Shown: positions 55,501 through 64,000 of the stretch, piece after piece
How the letters are laid out: the number at the start of each line of letters is the position of its first letter
Numbering within the stretch: position 1 is the stretch's first letter
Assembly: GCA_963714875.1 (NCBI GenBank)
Contig: CAVQQI010000011.1
Location: 1,426,001 to 1,490,000, forward strand
Reading direction: 5' to 3'
Length of the DNA: 64,000 bases
Source of the DNA: JBAOHV01 sp963714875
Lineage (GTDB): Bacteria; Actinomycetota; Acidimicrobiia; Acidimicrobiales; Microtrichaceae
The notes under the pieces: generated by a model
The model's input: the letters and a program-made list of their open reading frames with translations, nothing else
What the model was told of the DNA's origin: nothing
The model's database searches: none
Program-made: the position numbers and the translations under genes

Positions 55501-55726
55501 CGCACGCGTCATAGCTGTTCGACGCCGGGTCGAAACGCATCTGATTGATCGCGGTGTCCATCGCCGCGTCGAGCGAGCGCAACTCAGCCGCACTGCGGTC
55601 GGAGTCGGCGGTGAGACGCAGCGTGACCAACGTCAGCCCGACGAGCGCCGCGATGGTCACCGACGTGGCGGCGATGACTGCCAGCACGGTCATGAGCGCG
55701 AAGCCACCCTGGCGGCGGGGCATCAT
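52529..55726 (-). CDS. PilX-like large prepilin-type protein, first module
   Basis: Intact, 1065 residues. The prepilin motif GGFALMTVLAVIAATSV at residue 8 starts the single hydrophobic helix, after which the protein is extracytoplasmic. The rest is Cys-rich and Thr/Ser/Asn-rich without a named domain; repeated short beta-type segments (FDSGVTVRNGAAALRN, YYFEGPGLVFDAADAYF) suggest a beta-solenoid-like region. It ends VPGYKVEILDWQTC. The ATG at 55726 overlaps the pilW-like stop (ATGA). Far larger than typical PilX minor pilins, so an adhesive tip function is plausible. Confidence 0.8.
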   Translation of the reverse strand: MMPRRQGGFALMTVLAVIAATSVTIAALVGLTLVTLRLTADSDRSAAELRSLDAAMDTAINQMRFDPASNSYDACGLEPPVQRVEQVVIDQGTAEVGDDLTVDVDCDGIVNSEAESTADQVRLVGKQGYSGAIPWLTDCAAGNPGPACMPWSAAAGSVPAGLAASKPNLVHTGRAPLRFDSGVTVRNGAAALRNPVADSPAIVTAGEYLQGSFGINGDAGAPCGLLSGAGATAAGRIIDLGGSSAPECDSAAARAVDSVPTDPVAGFSKPTLPMRLADIPNNCPGTGNGYAVTDPVTIEVLPGWYNAAATAQLNKVLTQKPLVGQGSCRTNNPGRIPKETIHFLPGVYYFEGPGLVFDAADAYFVLGAPKGWSTSDPKNGFYRPGGVAGSAGAQDPQAELCDAGQSGVTFVLSPQTAITHTAGRFAMCPAFSPVAGQPPLPAIYQESSVPTGVVATSESSTRTLSCDVNDQTSKDIVEFGGAQLGRDAMAPFGFPSLPGGRCRNGRTHTVTTTALDPKPLTTARVLVTGYENKSTPTNLITDRFSMASVFGANGKRICTTSAQSGLANGEWANSIDLMTGSCATPRRGSFLNLSCDPRFPNTLAPNDPTLLLGGSYCTVEERLTDESQLNGGRIEVTQFATFAFPIPPLFQQITVTGVQVQTNPAAGVASATNVSTVPAAGAETAFSRRWNDAGNVVDTTNFATPSMPCNKLLCEVVAPPSTRPTQRFVHELNMGDVTVGTPTQYVPLGIDPNISGLRALIQIDPSYCPTEADQRCRFPDVVIDELGNPIDIDQFLLPSFFGSEMNIRLELETPSGTVCTETDGFVNAAQQLQFDFRDPSSAVSSPDCQGVVSSFSDLASANMKVRIAMPCVRNWLGNAPWQCVGIGAGANHRVFQVRPPSIRNIQLIAETDTYAGAPVTSTATINATTAADGSSFNVLGKLWMPLGNLDINWNGDVTEGRPLVSGDLVVGALGSRIDPARSMTRAADPRFSDVDRYVVCCQERQAESRNVRLTASIGERRLRADVLFTDVAPDLGGGPSTFVPGYKVEILDWQTCDQGRCGPGP

Positions 55727-57532
55727 CCGCCCAGCTCCCCGAATCCCTCGGGTGCCCAGAACGCCAGCACCGCGGTCGGCAACCACGGTGTCCACGCGAC
55801 GGTGCCGGCGAACTCGGCACCGACGCGTACCCGTGACTCCGCGCCCTGGCCGCAGAGGTTCGGCGTGAGCGGCACCGACGTGTCAGCCGCCGCGGACACC
55901 ACACGGGTGGTCAGTCGCACGCAGCCCCCGGGGTCGGTGTCCTCGACCTGGACCAGGTAGCGGTCGACCTGGGGCGCGGGCGTCCACTGCAGACGCGCCG
56001 AACCCGGCGTATTGGAGACAGGATCGGCCAGCGACGGGCCGCCGGGTGGTAGGTGCGTCCCGTCGGGGGGTACGGCGGCTGGCGGCGGATCGGACAGTGG
56101 GTCCGGCGCCGCGAGCACCAGGCCGGAGACCGCCGAGTTGGTGCGACCCAGCTCGTCAGTGACGGTGAGGACCACGGTCACGCTGCCCGCCATCGACTCG
56201 GGCAGCCCCAGGTACCACGGGGCGGGACTGTCGCGCAGCGCGATGAAGGTCCGGTCCGGTCCGGTGCCGGCGGCGGTGATGACCCATTCGTACTGGGCGA
56301 TCACTCCGTCGGGATGCTCCGAACCGATCTCCCGACCGTCCTCCTCGGAGAACCAGCGCGCAGCGAACTCGAACACGCTCTGACCGGCGACCGCCGGAGC
56401 CGACACCGGCTGCACGCGTGCTGCTGCGATGGGCTCGGGCGGATCGATCTGGATGCGTTTGTAGGTGGTGCTCGACACACCCTGGTCGTCGGTGACGGTG
56501 AGTTCCACGAAGTAGACCCCTGAGGTCGGCAAGGTGCGGACCTGGACCTGTGCGCCCTGCCCGCCGTCGTCGCCGGGGAGCCCCAGCCCGTTCGGACAGC
56601 TGTCGCCGGGCGGCGCGGCCGGATCGGGAGCGATCTCGACGGTGACCCGCTCGGGGTCGCCGACGGCACCGTCCGCAACGGTCGGGAACGACCACTCGTA
56701 GCACGCGATGGAGCCGTCGGGGTCGACCGACTCGGCCGAGGAGAACTGCACCACGTAGGGCTGTCGCACCGCTTGGGAGATGACCTTGATCTTTGCCACG
56801 GGCACACGGTTTCCGGTCACCAGGTAGTCCAACGACGCCTCGTCGACACGGCGCACCGCGCGGATCGTCACCTCGTCACCGCCGACCGGGGTGGCGCGGA
56901 CTTCGACCTGCCGACACGGCACCCCGCCCGTCGTCGCCGGACAGGCGGCGACGCTGGAGCCGATCTCGACGTCCTCGAGGGCCTGCACCGACCGGGTTCC
57001 CTGGCCCGTGTCGGCGTCGCACTCTCGCCGCCAGACGCTGCGGCGGCTCGCGTCCACGGTGGTGCCGTTCTGCAACGCGGCGTCGGCATAGACGATCTTG
57101 CGTGCGCACCGTGCTGGGGGCTTCGGCCTTGCGGATCAGCACGGCCAACACCGTGCCGCCGTCCCCCGACCCGTTGTTGCGGCAGTCGTCGAAGTTGACG
57201 TCGTTCTCGTCGGCCATCTGCTGGGTGACTGCGGCAGCCCCGGCCACTGCGACGTCTCTGGGCAGGTAGGTGGCCAACAACCCGGTCGACGCGATGCGCA
57301 GCAACCCGTCCTCGGTCCTCGGCTGTTCACGCAGCGCGAGGGTCATCCACGCCAGTAGTGGGATCACGATCATCACCGAGATCGACAGACCCAGGAGCAC
57401 TTCGATGAGGGTGTAGCCCGACTGTTCCCCGCTGTGTCGGTCACAACTGTGCCCGGCGCGGGCACGCCCGATCCGCCGACACCCACCGGGCGTGGTCCGC
57501 GTGGGACGTCGACGCTGCGGCCCGGTCATCAT
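55723..57532 (-). CDS. PilW-like prepilin-type protein with PKD domains, first module, frame broken once
   Basis: About 602 residues. The N-terminus has SGYTLIEVLLGLSISVMIVIPLLAW (in parts), the prepilin motif and helix. Two PKD-like domains (SVDPDGSIACYEWSF; YFVELTVTDDQGVSST and VTVVLTVTDELGRTNS) and a C-terminal fibronectin-like region follow. The frame switches near 57100; removing one C gives STVARKIVYADAAL, and the length is 1 modulo 3. Overlaps both neighbours by 4 bases or so, so the three genes are coupled. Confidence 0.78.
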
Positions 57533-58062
57533 CGGTCGGCCTTCACGACCTGGACCTGGCGGTCGGCTCCGTTGTCCTTCTCGACCCGCAAGGTCACCAA
57601 CTGGGTGCCCTCGTCCTGGGCGGGGTCGGGACACGCCGACTGGAATGCGCCCGGGCCATCGGTCCCCGTGACCCTGGTCCAGTACTCGACCTCGACGATC
57701 TCCGCGGTGAAACCATCCGGCGGGTTCCACTTCGACGCCCAGGCCCCGTAGGCGGACTCATAGTCGGCATCGCTGCCGCACCTCAGGTAGTCGAAGGCCT
57801 TCATGCTCTCCGAGAAGTTGCCCGCAGCGAGCTGGAGCTGCTGTCGTTCGTTGGTCGACGCAGTGACGCGGACCAGGGTGAGCAGCCCTGCGGCGAGCGC
57901 GATGACGACCATGCTCGAGAGCACCAGGGCGACCAGCACCTCGACGAGGCTGAATCCGCCCTGCGGTCCCCGAGTGGTGTGCGCGCTCCGGGCGGAGCGC
58001 TTGCGGGCATGTACGGCGACGCGACGGCGGGCGATCGGCTCGCTCGAGTCCCTCTGCGCCAC
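57529..58062 (-). CDS. PilV-like prepilin-type protein, first module
   Basis: 177-residue pseudopilin-like protein and first gene of the coupled triad. A basic leader precedes the cleavage motif GGFSLVEVLVALVLSSMVV and helix. The C-terminal part (VEYWTRVTGTDGPGAFQSACPD, in parts) resembles its paralogue. The GTG at 58062 is close to GGAGGG (spacing only 3 bases), so another start is possible; the frame is open to 58185. Confidence 0.75.
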   Translation of the reverse strand: MAQRDSSEPIARRRVAVHARKRSARSAHTTRGPQGGFSLVEVLVALVLSSMVVIALAAGLLTLVRVTASTNERQQLQLAAGNFSESMKAFDYLRCGSDADYESAYGAWASKWNPPDGFTAEIVEVEYWTRVTGTDGPGAFQSACPDPAQDEGTQLVTLRVEKDNGADRQVQVVKADR

Positions 58063-58285
58063 AATCCCTCCGACCGCGGGTCGTCCGTTCGTCCGGCTCC
58101 GCCCCTGGCCCGACACTGCTGTCACCCAGTGATTCACGCTGCGGGTCGCCCCAGAACGCAACGTGGATCCTGGGTGAGTCTTCACCAGTGCAGGGGGAGC
58201 GTCAACGGCCTTGCCAAGGCGTTCGCGCCCAGTTCACACAAGGGTTTCGACCGAACGCGGTTCACTTCGGGCGGACGCTGTGGTG
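58063..58285 (-). promoter_or_regulatory. Upstream region of the prepilin operon
   Basis: This 223-bp gap lies between the TgpA stop and the first pilV-like gene. It contains the hyphenated palindrome GCCTTG-C-CAAGGC (58208-58220) and two GTTCAC cores near 58232 and 58255. No promoter boxes are asserted. Confidence 0.35.
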
Positions 58286-60165
58286 TCAGGGGTCGATCGA
58301 CGTTTCGGACCCGTACCGATGGGAGTCCACCGCGACACCACTTCGTGCGAGCTCCTCGTCACCGACGGTGGTCGCGACGGCCGCGGCGTACGCGCTGATG
58401 CGTCTCCGCGGGTGCTCGGGGCCGGCCGGCGGCCCGGCCGACCGCCTCGATCCGGGCCTCCTCGGCGACGTCCCATCGGTGCGGACCAGCTCGCGGTGAC
58501 GGCGACGCCGTTCGGCGCGCCGTCCAGCGCTGCAGCGAGCCGTCGGCGCACCGGTCCGGCGACCAGCGGCGAGCACGCCGACCACGGCCAGCACCAGCGC
58601 CGATCACCTCGCGCCAGTCGATCGCCGCGGCGCCCGGGGTGGCCTCCTCGGTGCCGGCGAGCGGCACCTCGGCGGTCGGGTCGAAGGTGACCCAGCCGGG
58701 CTCGGGGAACCACACCTCGGCCCAGGCGTGCGCGTCGCGTTCGCGCACGACGAAGCGGCCGCCCGCCTGGTCGCACTCGCCGGGGATGAACCCGGTGGTC
58801 AGCCGTGCGGGGATGCCGACGCTGCGGGCCATGACCACCAGGGAGCTGGCGATCTGCTCGCACCAACCGAGCTGCGACTGTCGAAGAGGAAGTGGTCGAC
58901 GACGTCGACCCCCTGGGGCGACAGCGGTGCGTCGAGGGAGTACTCGGTGTTGTCGTCCATCCACTGCTCGAGCGCGCGGATGCGGTCGTAGTCGGTGGTG
59001 GCCCCGGCGGTGATGCTCCGGGCCAGCTCGACGACCCGTTCGGTCGCGACCGGCGGTCGCGGCGTAGCGGTCGAGCACCCCCGGGGCATCTCCGCCGCGG
59101 CGGTCGCGCGCAGCGACTCGGGGTTGACGGGCATCTGGCGGCTCGTCACCGTGTAGGTGGTGCCGCGGCTGAGCGGGCGCACGGGCGAGACGAGGGTGCC
59201 GTCGGGGCGTTGGGCGAGCTGCTGGTCGCTGTCGACCTGGAGCGGGGACGGCGCGGTGGGCACCGCGGTGGCGAACCCGATCTCGATGCGGAACTCCTGG
59301 CGGCTCTCGTCGCCGTCGAGCGCTGCGAGGTCCTCGACGGCGGGCTCGACCTGTCCGTCGGTGAGGAAGCGACCCGCGGCCTGTCGCTGCGGGTCCAGCT
59401 GCGAGCCGTCCCACGTCGTCGAAGGTCTCGGTGCGCCAGAACGAGGCGATCGGCGACCGCACCGTCATGCACGACCTCGCTCGCTGAGCCGCGGGCGGGT
59501 CGTCATGTCGAGGCGGTCGGTGGCGACGAGCGCGTTGTCCTCGCGGTTGTCGGCCAGGTCGATCACGTCGCCGGCGTCGGCACCGATGGGGAACACGAGC
59601 GACGGTGCGCGGCCCGATCGAGCAGCGCCGCGGCGCCGATCAGGGCGACCGCGGCGACCACGAGCGCCGACGGGCACCGACCCGGGGCCCGGACGTGGTC
59701 CGCCGAGCGACTCGCCGGGCGCCGTCGATCCGAGCGACCGCCGGCATCGGGCCGTCGCCGACGCCCGCCTGCGCGGCCACGTCCTCGGCGCGGATGACGA
59801 CGCCCGGGGTCGCGGCCCGGCACCGACCGGCTCGACGGTGCGAGCGCGAGCGCCGCGCCGGTCACCGCCAGCCAGACCAGCACCCGCCAGGACCCGCCGA
59901 CGCCGCCGCCGGGACGCTCGAGCTCGCCGAAACGGGCGAGCAGCATGCCGCTCAGCAGCGCCAGGCCGCGGACGATCCAGCGGAGCGGCACCGATCGCAG
60001 CCCGAACATGGCCAGCACCGCGCACAGCGCGGCGGCCTCGGCGGCGAGGTTGCGGCCACCGCCGGTCGGCAACGACGACAGCGCTGCCCAGAGCTGCACG
60101 GCGACCGCCGCGGTCAGCACCCAGACCCGCTGGGTCGAGATGCTGGACACGGTCCGCCGCAGCAC
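58286..60165 (-). pseudogene. TgpA-like membrane transglutaminase, multiple frame breaks
   Basis: The N-terminal DUF3488-type membrane region (GTG 60165, VLRRTVSSISTQRVWVL) has about five hydrophobic segments. Its transglutaminase core retains the catalytic Cys (LGWCEQIASSLVVMARS), His (RDAHAWAEVWF) and Asp (WVTFDPT). The C-terminus ends ELARSGVAVDSHRYG at 58286. These parts are in several frames with at least five breaks. It forms the last gene of a MoxR-DUF58-TgpA operon, a widespread set of unknown detailed role. All catalytic residues survive, so sequence error is as likely as decay. Confidence 0.65.
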
Positions 60166-61267
60166 TCATCGACCGGTCGCCCCCGCTCTCGACCGGCGAC
60201 CGACTCCGCCGTGGGCGTGCCGCAGGTCGCACCGACCAGCGTGGGCCAGCCGTCGGGAGCGCGCCGGCGGGTGCGCCGCCGACCGCGAGCGCCAGGCGGC
60301 GGCCGACCGCCAGCGGATCGGCGACCTCGGCGACGACCGGGCCCGATGCCTCGACGGTGCACAACAGCACACGTGCGCCCAGCGTCCAGCGCCGATGCCG
60401 CGGCGCCCGCGGCCCGACCTGCGGTGTGTTCGACCGCCAGGTCGATCGCCTGCGGGTCGAGCCACCGCGGTGGCCGACCTCCGACGCGGTGTCGACGCAC
60501 GGAGCTCGCGGTGCAGCGCAGGTCGACCACGATCGCCAGCCCCTGGGTCGCGGGCGGCTCCAGCTCGCGCACCACGAGCGACCCGATGCGCGCCGTCGAG
60601 GGCCAGTGCACCAGGTGCGACGGGTCGCCGATGACGTAGGGACGCACCGAGCGCACGGCCTCGCCGGTGTTCCCGTGCCCCGACGGCATCGGGTCCTGCA
60701 GGTCGCCCGGCAGCTCCCCGGCACCGCCGGATGCGGCGACCGGCTCGGGCCGACCAGCAGCTGGCGGGGCAGGTCGACCAGCCGGGTCCGGTTGGCGAAC
60801 AGCACGCCGAACGGGGCGTCGGAGCCGACGTCGACGCGGATGCGCTGGTAGACGCCGCGGTGCGCGATGGTGAGCGGGATGCGGATCACGCCCGGGCGAC
60901 ACGACGTCGATCACCGCGGTGCCCGAACCGGTGGCGCCGATCGACAGCCCCGACGCCCGGCCGGTCAGCTCGAGCTCGACGGTCGCCAGCTGCCCGACCA
61001 CCAGGTCGGTCGGCGCCGCGACGACCCGCACGCCGATCATGGCGCACGTCGAGCACCGGCCAGAGCGACACCGAGCACGACCGCGCCGGCGAGCCCGGCC
61101 CACACGAGCCCGGTGACCGACGGGTCGGCCACCGGCGGACGCAGCGCCGCAGCGACGACCAGGCACCAGCGCCACGACCATGCCGAACACGGTGGGACGC
61201 ACGTCGTGCGTCCCGCTCCCGGAGCGGGCCGCCGGAGCGAGCCGGAGCCGGCTCGGACGGTGGTCAC
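60166..61267 (-). pseudogene. DUF58 protein, multiple frame breaks
   Basis: Typical partner of MoxR ATPases. The GTG at 61267 overlaps the moxR stop (GTGA). Two membrane helices follow (LVLVVAAALRPP; VWAGLAGAVVLGVALAG). The family signature appears as GEAVRSVRPYVIGDPSHLVHWPSTARIG (in parts), then VVRELEPPATQGLAIVVDL. The segments are split over at least four frame changes. Its last codons (ATGR) touch the TgpA start. Confidence 0.65.
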
Positions 61268-62075
61268 GGCCGTGGGACCGGCACCTGGGCGATCATCCAC
61301 GCCAGCACCTCACGCGCGGCCGTGGGTGTCGACCCGGCCGGCGACCATCACCCGGTGGGCGTACGCGCCGACGAACACCGCCTGCACGTCGTCGGGGGTC
61401 ACGTAGTCGCGGCCGGCCACCACGGCGTGACCGCGGGCCAGGTGCACCAGCCCCGACGACGCCCGCGGCGAGGCGCCCTGGCTCAGTCGGGGCTCGGCGC
61501 GGGTCGCCTCGGTCAGGTCGAGCACGTACTCGACGACCTTCGGCGTCGCAGTGGGTCGCGGCGGTGGCGTCGATCGCGGCGGCCACCTCGCCGGGGTCGG
61601 TGACCGCGTGCAGCGACCGCAGCACGTCGACCCCGCCGGCGCCGGTGACGATCTCACGCTCGGCGTCGCGGTCGGGCAGCCCGAGCGACAGGGCCAGCGC
61701 GAAGCGGTCGAGCTGGCTCTCGGGCAGGGGGAAGGTGCCGATCTGGCCGAACGGGTTCTGGGTGGCGATGCAGAAGAACGGGTCGGGCAGCGCCCAGGTG
61801 GTGCCGTCGACGGTGACCTGGTGCTCCTCCATCGGCTCGAGCAGCGCGGACTGGGTGCGCGGCGAGGCACGGTTGACCTCGTCGACCAGCACGACGTTGG
61901 CGAACACCGGGCCGGGGCGGAACTGCCACTCGGCCGTGTCGGGGCGGAACACCGAGGTGCCGGTGATGTCGGTCGGCAACAGGTCGGGGGTGCACTGGAC
62001 GCGCCCGAACCGCCCACCGATCGCGGCGGCGATGGCTCTTGGCCAGCAGCGTCTTGCCGGTGCCGGGTATCCCCA
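61264..62075 (-). pseudogene. MoxR-family AAA+ ATPase, N-terminus missing, frame breaks
   Basis: AAA+ chaperone ATPase. Walker A GIPGTGKT begins right at the junction with puhA. Walker B is VVLVDEVNRASPRTQSALLE, sensor 1 is IATQNPF, and the arginine-finger region follows. The end, repaired, reads REVLAWMIAQVPVPRP. The usual 35-40 residues before Walker A are absent and replaced by PuhA coding sequence. An extra base after LLAK (near 62038) and at least two later ones break the frame. Confidence 0.75.
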
Positions 62076-62080
62076 CAGGC
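62068..62080. other. Junction between actinobacterial and photosynthesis-cluster DNA
   Basis: To the left the minus strand encodes MoxR from its Walker A loop. To the right it encodes PuhA, ending within FVQWPNFG. The change falls within about 13 bp. There are no direct repeats, integrase or transposase nearby. Confidence 0.85.
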
Positions 62081-62677
62081 CGAAATTCGGCCACTGCACG
62101 AACGGCGCCGGCACGAGCCGACGCTCCTCGCTGCCGGTGAGCTGGATCTCGTAGTAGCGCACCTGCGGCTCCGAGCGATCCACCCACACTTCGAGCACGC
62201 GTCCCGCTTCGACCTTGTCGACGGCGATGACGGGCAGTCCGATCGGGTTGGGATCCTTCGGGTTGACCCAGTACCGGTTGTTGGTCACGCGGATCGGCAC
62301 GATCTTCGCCTCGCCGTAGACCGTCCAATCCGGGTGATCGGCGCGATCGGCCCAGGCGGCCGGCCCGCCATCGTCGATCATCGGGTCACCGGTCGGGACG
62401 AGCGGTGAGCCATTGTAGCGGTCGACCGGACGCGCCTTGAGCGGCGCCGCGACCTTGGATTCGGACTGCATGCTCAATGCCCCTCCGGCTTGTCGAGGAA
62501 TTCGGGCGGCCGATAGAACTTCTTCGTCCGCGGCATCTTGGGCCAGCCTTCACGCGGGCCCTGCGGCGAATCGAGCGGATACCCTTCGCGCTTGTCTTCG
62601 CGGCGCAGATAGTAGATCAGGCCGGCGAAGAAGAGCCAGAAGGCGTAAAGCGCGATGGCGGCACCATCGATGTACAT
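62076..62677 (-). pseudogene. puhA: Photosynthetic reaction centre H subunit (PuhA), 3' truncated and frame broken
   Basis: The N-terminus has the single membrane helix and signature YAFWLFFAGLIYYLRREDKR and EGYPLDSPQGPREGWPKMPR. After a stop at 62474 the other frame continues with VPTGDPMIDDGGPAAWADRAD, KIVPIRVTNNRYWVN and PIGLPVIAVDKVEAG, the PRC-barrel part of PuhA. The final 60 or so residues are missing at the junction. The ATG at 62677 follows GGAGG; an in-frame ATG lies two codons earlier. PuhA seats the quinone side of type-2 reaction centres of Proteobacteria and Gemmatimonadota. Downstream of lhaA, the canonical order. Confidence 0.88.
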
Positions 62678-62725
62678 GTCCATCCTCCGATGAGGGGGGG
62701 GGCAGGTGGAGGGAAAGCGCGCGAC

Positions 62726-64000
62726 TCAGGCAGGGAGATCCGCAAACTCCAGCTTTTCCTGTCGGACCACGTCGCCTTGTTGCACCATGCGCACCAGCAG
62801 GCGCAACGACACGAGCGTCGCCACGAGCAGGACGATCTCTGCCCCGTATATCAAGTTGTAGCTGAGCGCAGGTCCGCGCCATGCTGCGGGCACGGAACCC
62901 CCGCCGACGAGCACGTTCAGACCGTCCCGCAGGAAGCCGGAAAGAGCCAGCGCCACCCCCTCCGACGTGGCGGCGACGGCCCCCCAGGCACCCAGCGCGA
63001 TGCCGTGCTGCGAATTGTCCTTCAGCGACATCGCCATGTGCATGGTGCCGACGGAGAACAGCCCTTCGCCCATGCCCACCAGAAACGTGCCCAGCCGGAA
63101 CGGCGCCCCGGGCAACGCCACGCTCGACGACAGCAGCACCAGCCCGAACCCGAGAATGCCGAGCACACTTCCCGTCCCGAGCAGACTCACCTGCCCGAAC
63201 TTGAGATCGAGCATCGTGGAGGCCATCTGAACGACACGATGGCGCCCGCGGCATAGATGCCGGTCAGCGCCGTCGTGTCCCCGACGCCCATCCCCAGGAT
63301 CTCCTCACCGCCGTAAGAACGGCTCGAGCAGGACGTCCTGCAGGTTGAAGGCGAAGATGCCGAGCGCCGTCACCACGAGCAGACGCACCGCCTGGCCGCC
63401 CTCGGCAAACGTCGCCCAGGCCTCCCGGAAACGCGGACGGGTCTCCCCCTTGGTGTACGGACGAACGCCCGTCTGCCGGGCCTCCTGCTTCCAGAGCGCC
63501 ACGCCGTTCATGACGACGGCGAAGAGCGCGCACCCCTGGATCACCTGGATGAGCATGAGCGGCGAATACGGCGTCAGCAGCGCCCCGAGGGCGAACGCGC
63601 TGGCCACCGCGCCGACGAGCATCATCACGTACATGAGCGCCACGACCCGCGGCCGCTTCTCCTCGTCGGCCAGATCCGTGGCCAGCGCCAGCCCCGCCGT
63701 CTGCACCGTGTGCGCACCGGCACCGACCAGCAGGAACGCCAGCCCCGAGCCGACGTAGGCGATCCATCGCGGGCCCCACGCCTGATCACCCGAGAGGATC
63801 AGCAGCGCGAAGGGCATGATGGCGAGCCCCGCGAACTGCATCAGCGTTCCGCCCCAGATGAACGGCACCCGGCGCCACCCGAACACCGAACGGTGCGTAT
63901 CGGACTGGTGGCCGATGAGCGCGCGGAACGGCGCGATCAGCAGCGGAATGGCGATCATCGTGGCGATGATGCTCGCCGGAATCCCCAGCTCGACGATCAT
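62726..64000 (-). CDS. lhaA: LhaA/PucC-family light-harvesting assembly carrier (5' truncated, frame broken)
   Basis: MFS-type membrane protein of the BCD family, thought to help assemble light-harvesting 1 around the reaction centre. The part seen begins inside the window edge and shows GHQSDTHRSVFGWRRVPFIWGG (in parts), GAGAHTVQTAGLALATDLA and PYSPLMLIQVIQG. Two breaks occur near 63305 and 63227. Restoring the frame gives EPFYGGEEILGMGVGDTTAL (an extra T) and joins to MASTMLDLKFG. The protein ends EKLEFADLPA. It lies 42-48 bp before puhA. Confidence 0.85.

Noticed and set aside
61293..62477. A continuous reading frame fusing PuhA to MoxR as one protein
   Set aside because: The frame leaves the true MoxR frame after LLAK and both partners are truncated at the join, so it is a by-product of the junction.
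62694..62702. A run of nine G bases between puhA and lhaA as a phase-variable tract
   Set aside because: It lies next to the puhA ribosome-binding site, but this block has other frame errors and is suspected to be foreign, so length cannot be trusted.
1..64000. tRNA genes, rRNA, insertion sequences, prophage or attachment sites
   Set aside because: No T-arm motif in a cloverleaf, no transposase or integrase, and no phage structural gene were seen on either strand.

Overview
The window is high-GC and most of it reads as one actinobacterial chromosome segment. Supporting signs are two WhiB-family regulators, a SenX3/RegX3-PhoU-PstSCAB phosphate cluster with an actinobacterial-type PHO box, a ppk1 next to a MutT-type NUDIX gene, a menaquinone-type three-subunit succinate dehydrogenase, and GTGA/ATGA start-stop overlaps. 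The mix of families (SCP2 sterol carrier, LLM oxidoreductase, WIGNTRAA-tailed ABC exporter, beta-helix surface protein) would fit Acidimicrobiia, but that placement is an inference.

Layout. 0-8.6 kb: an MFS carrier, then the phosphate regulon on the minus strand (regX3, senX3, phoU, pstB, pstA, pstC, pstS) behind a four-unit PHO box. 8.7-15 kb: NUDIX/ppk1, an HtrA-like protease, whiB, tatA, 5-formyl-THF cyclo-ligase, and a second whiB with two palindromes upstream. 15-22.3 kb: a co-directional array of circularly permuted ATP-grasp, alpha-E, transglutaminase-like, AAA+ ATPase and VWA genes. 22.4-34 kb: prmA, sdhCAB, accessory metabolic genes, an Fpg-like protein and mdh. 34-47 kb: a sortase-type beta-helix surface protein, a heterodimeric ABC exporter, aldehyde dehydrogenase, icd, a DUF559/AbiEi-like nuclease gene and an LLM oxidoreductase. 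47-58 kb: two tandem copies of a three-gene prepilin-like module; the transcriptionally first copy is nearly intact and the second is heavily frame-broken. 58-62.07 kb: a MoxR-DUF58-TgpA operon, also heavily frame-broken and lacking the start of moxR.

The last 1.9 kb does not belong with the rest. It carries lhaA/pucC and puhA, two genes of the proteobacterial-type photosynthesis cluster, in canonical order. PuhA stops in mid-gene exactly where MoxR starts in mid-gene, at about 62,068-62,080. An assembly chimera is the simplest explanation, but a real transfer should be tested.

The most novel native signal is a family of 50-bp palindromic repeats. Nine copies occur at five intergenic loci between 33.0 and 47.1 kb. 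Wherever copies are adjacent they start exactly 62 bp apart. Two of the clusters bracket the DUF559 nuclease gene, and one supplies its stop codon. Many genes carry single-base frame breaks, and most single-break genes fit a net +1 insertion, so sequence error is likely to explain many of the apparently broken genes. No tRNA, rRNA, CRISPR array or insertion sequence was found, and no stretch longer than 300 bases lacks an assigned feature.
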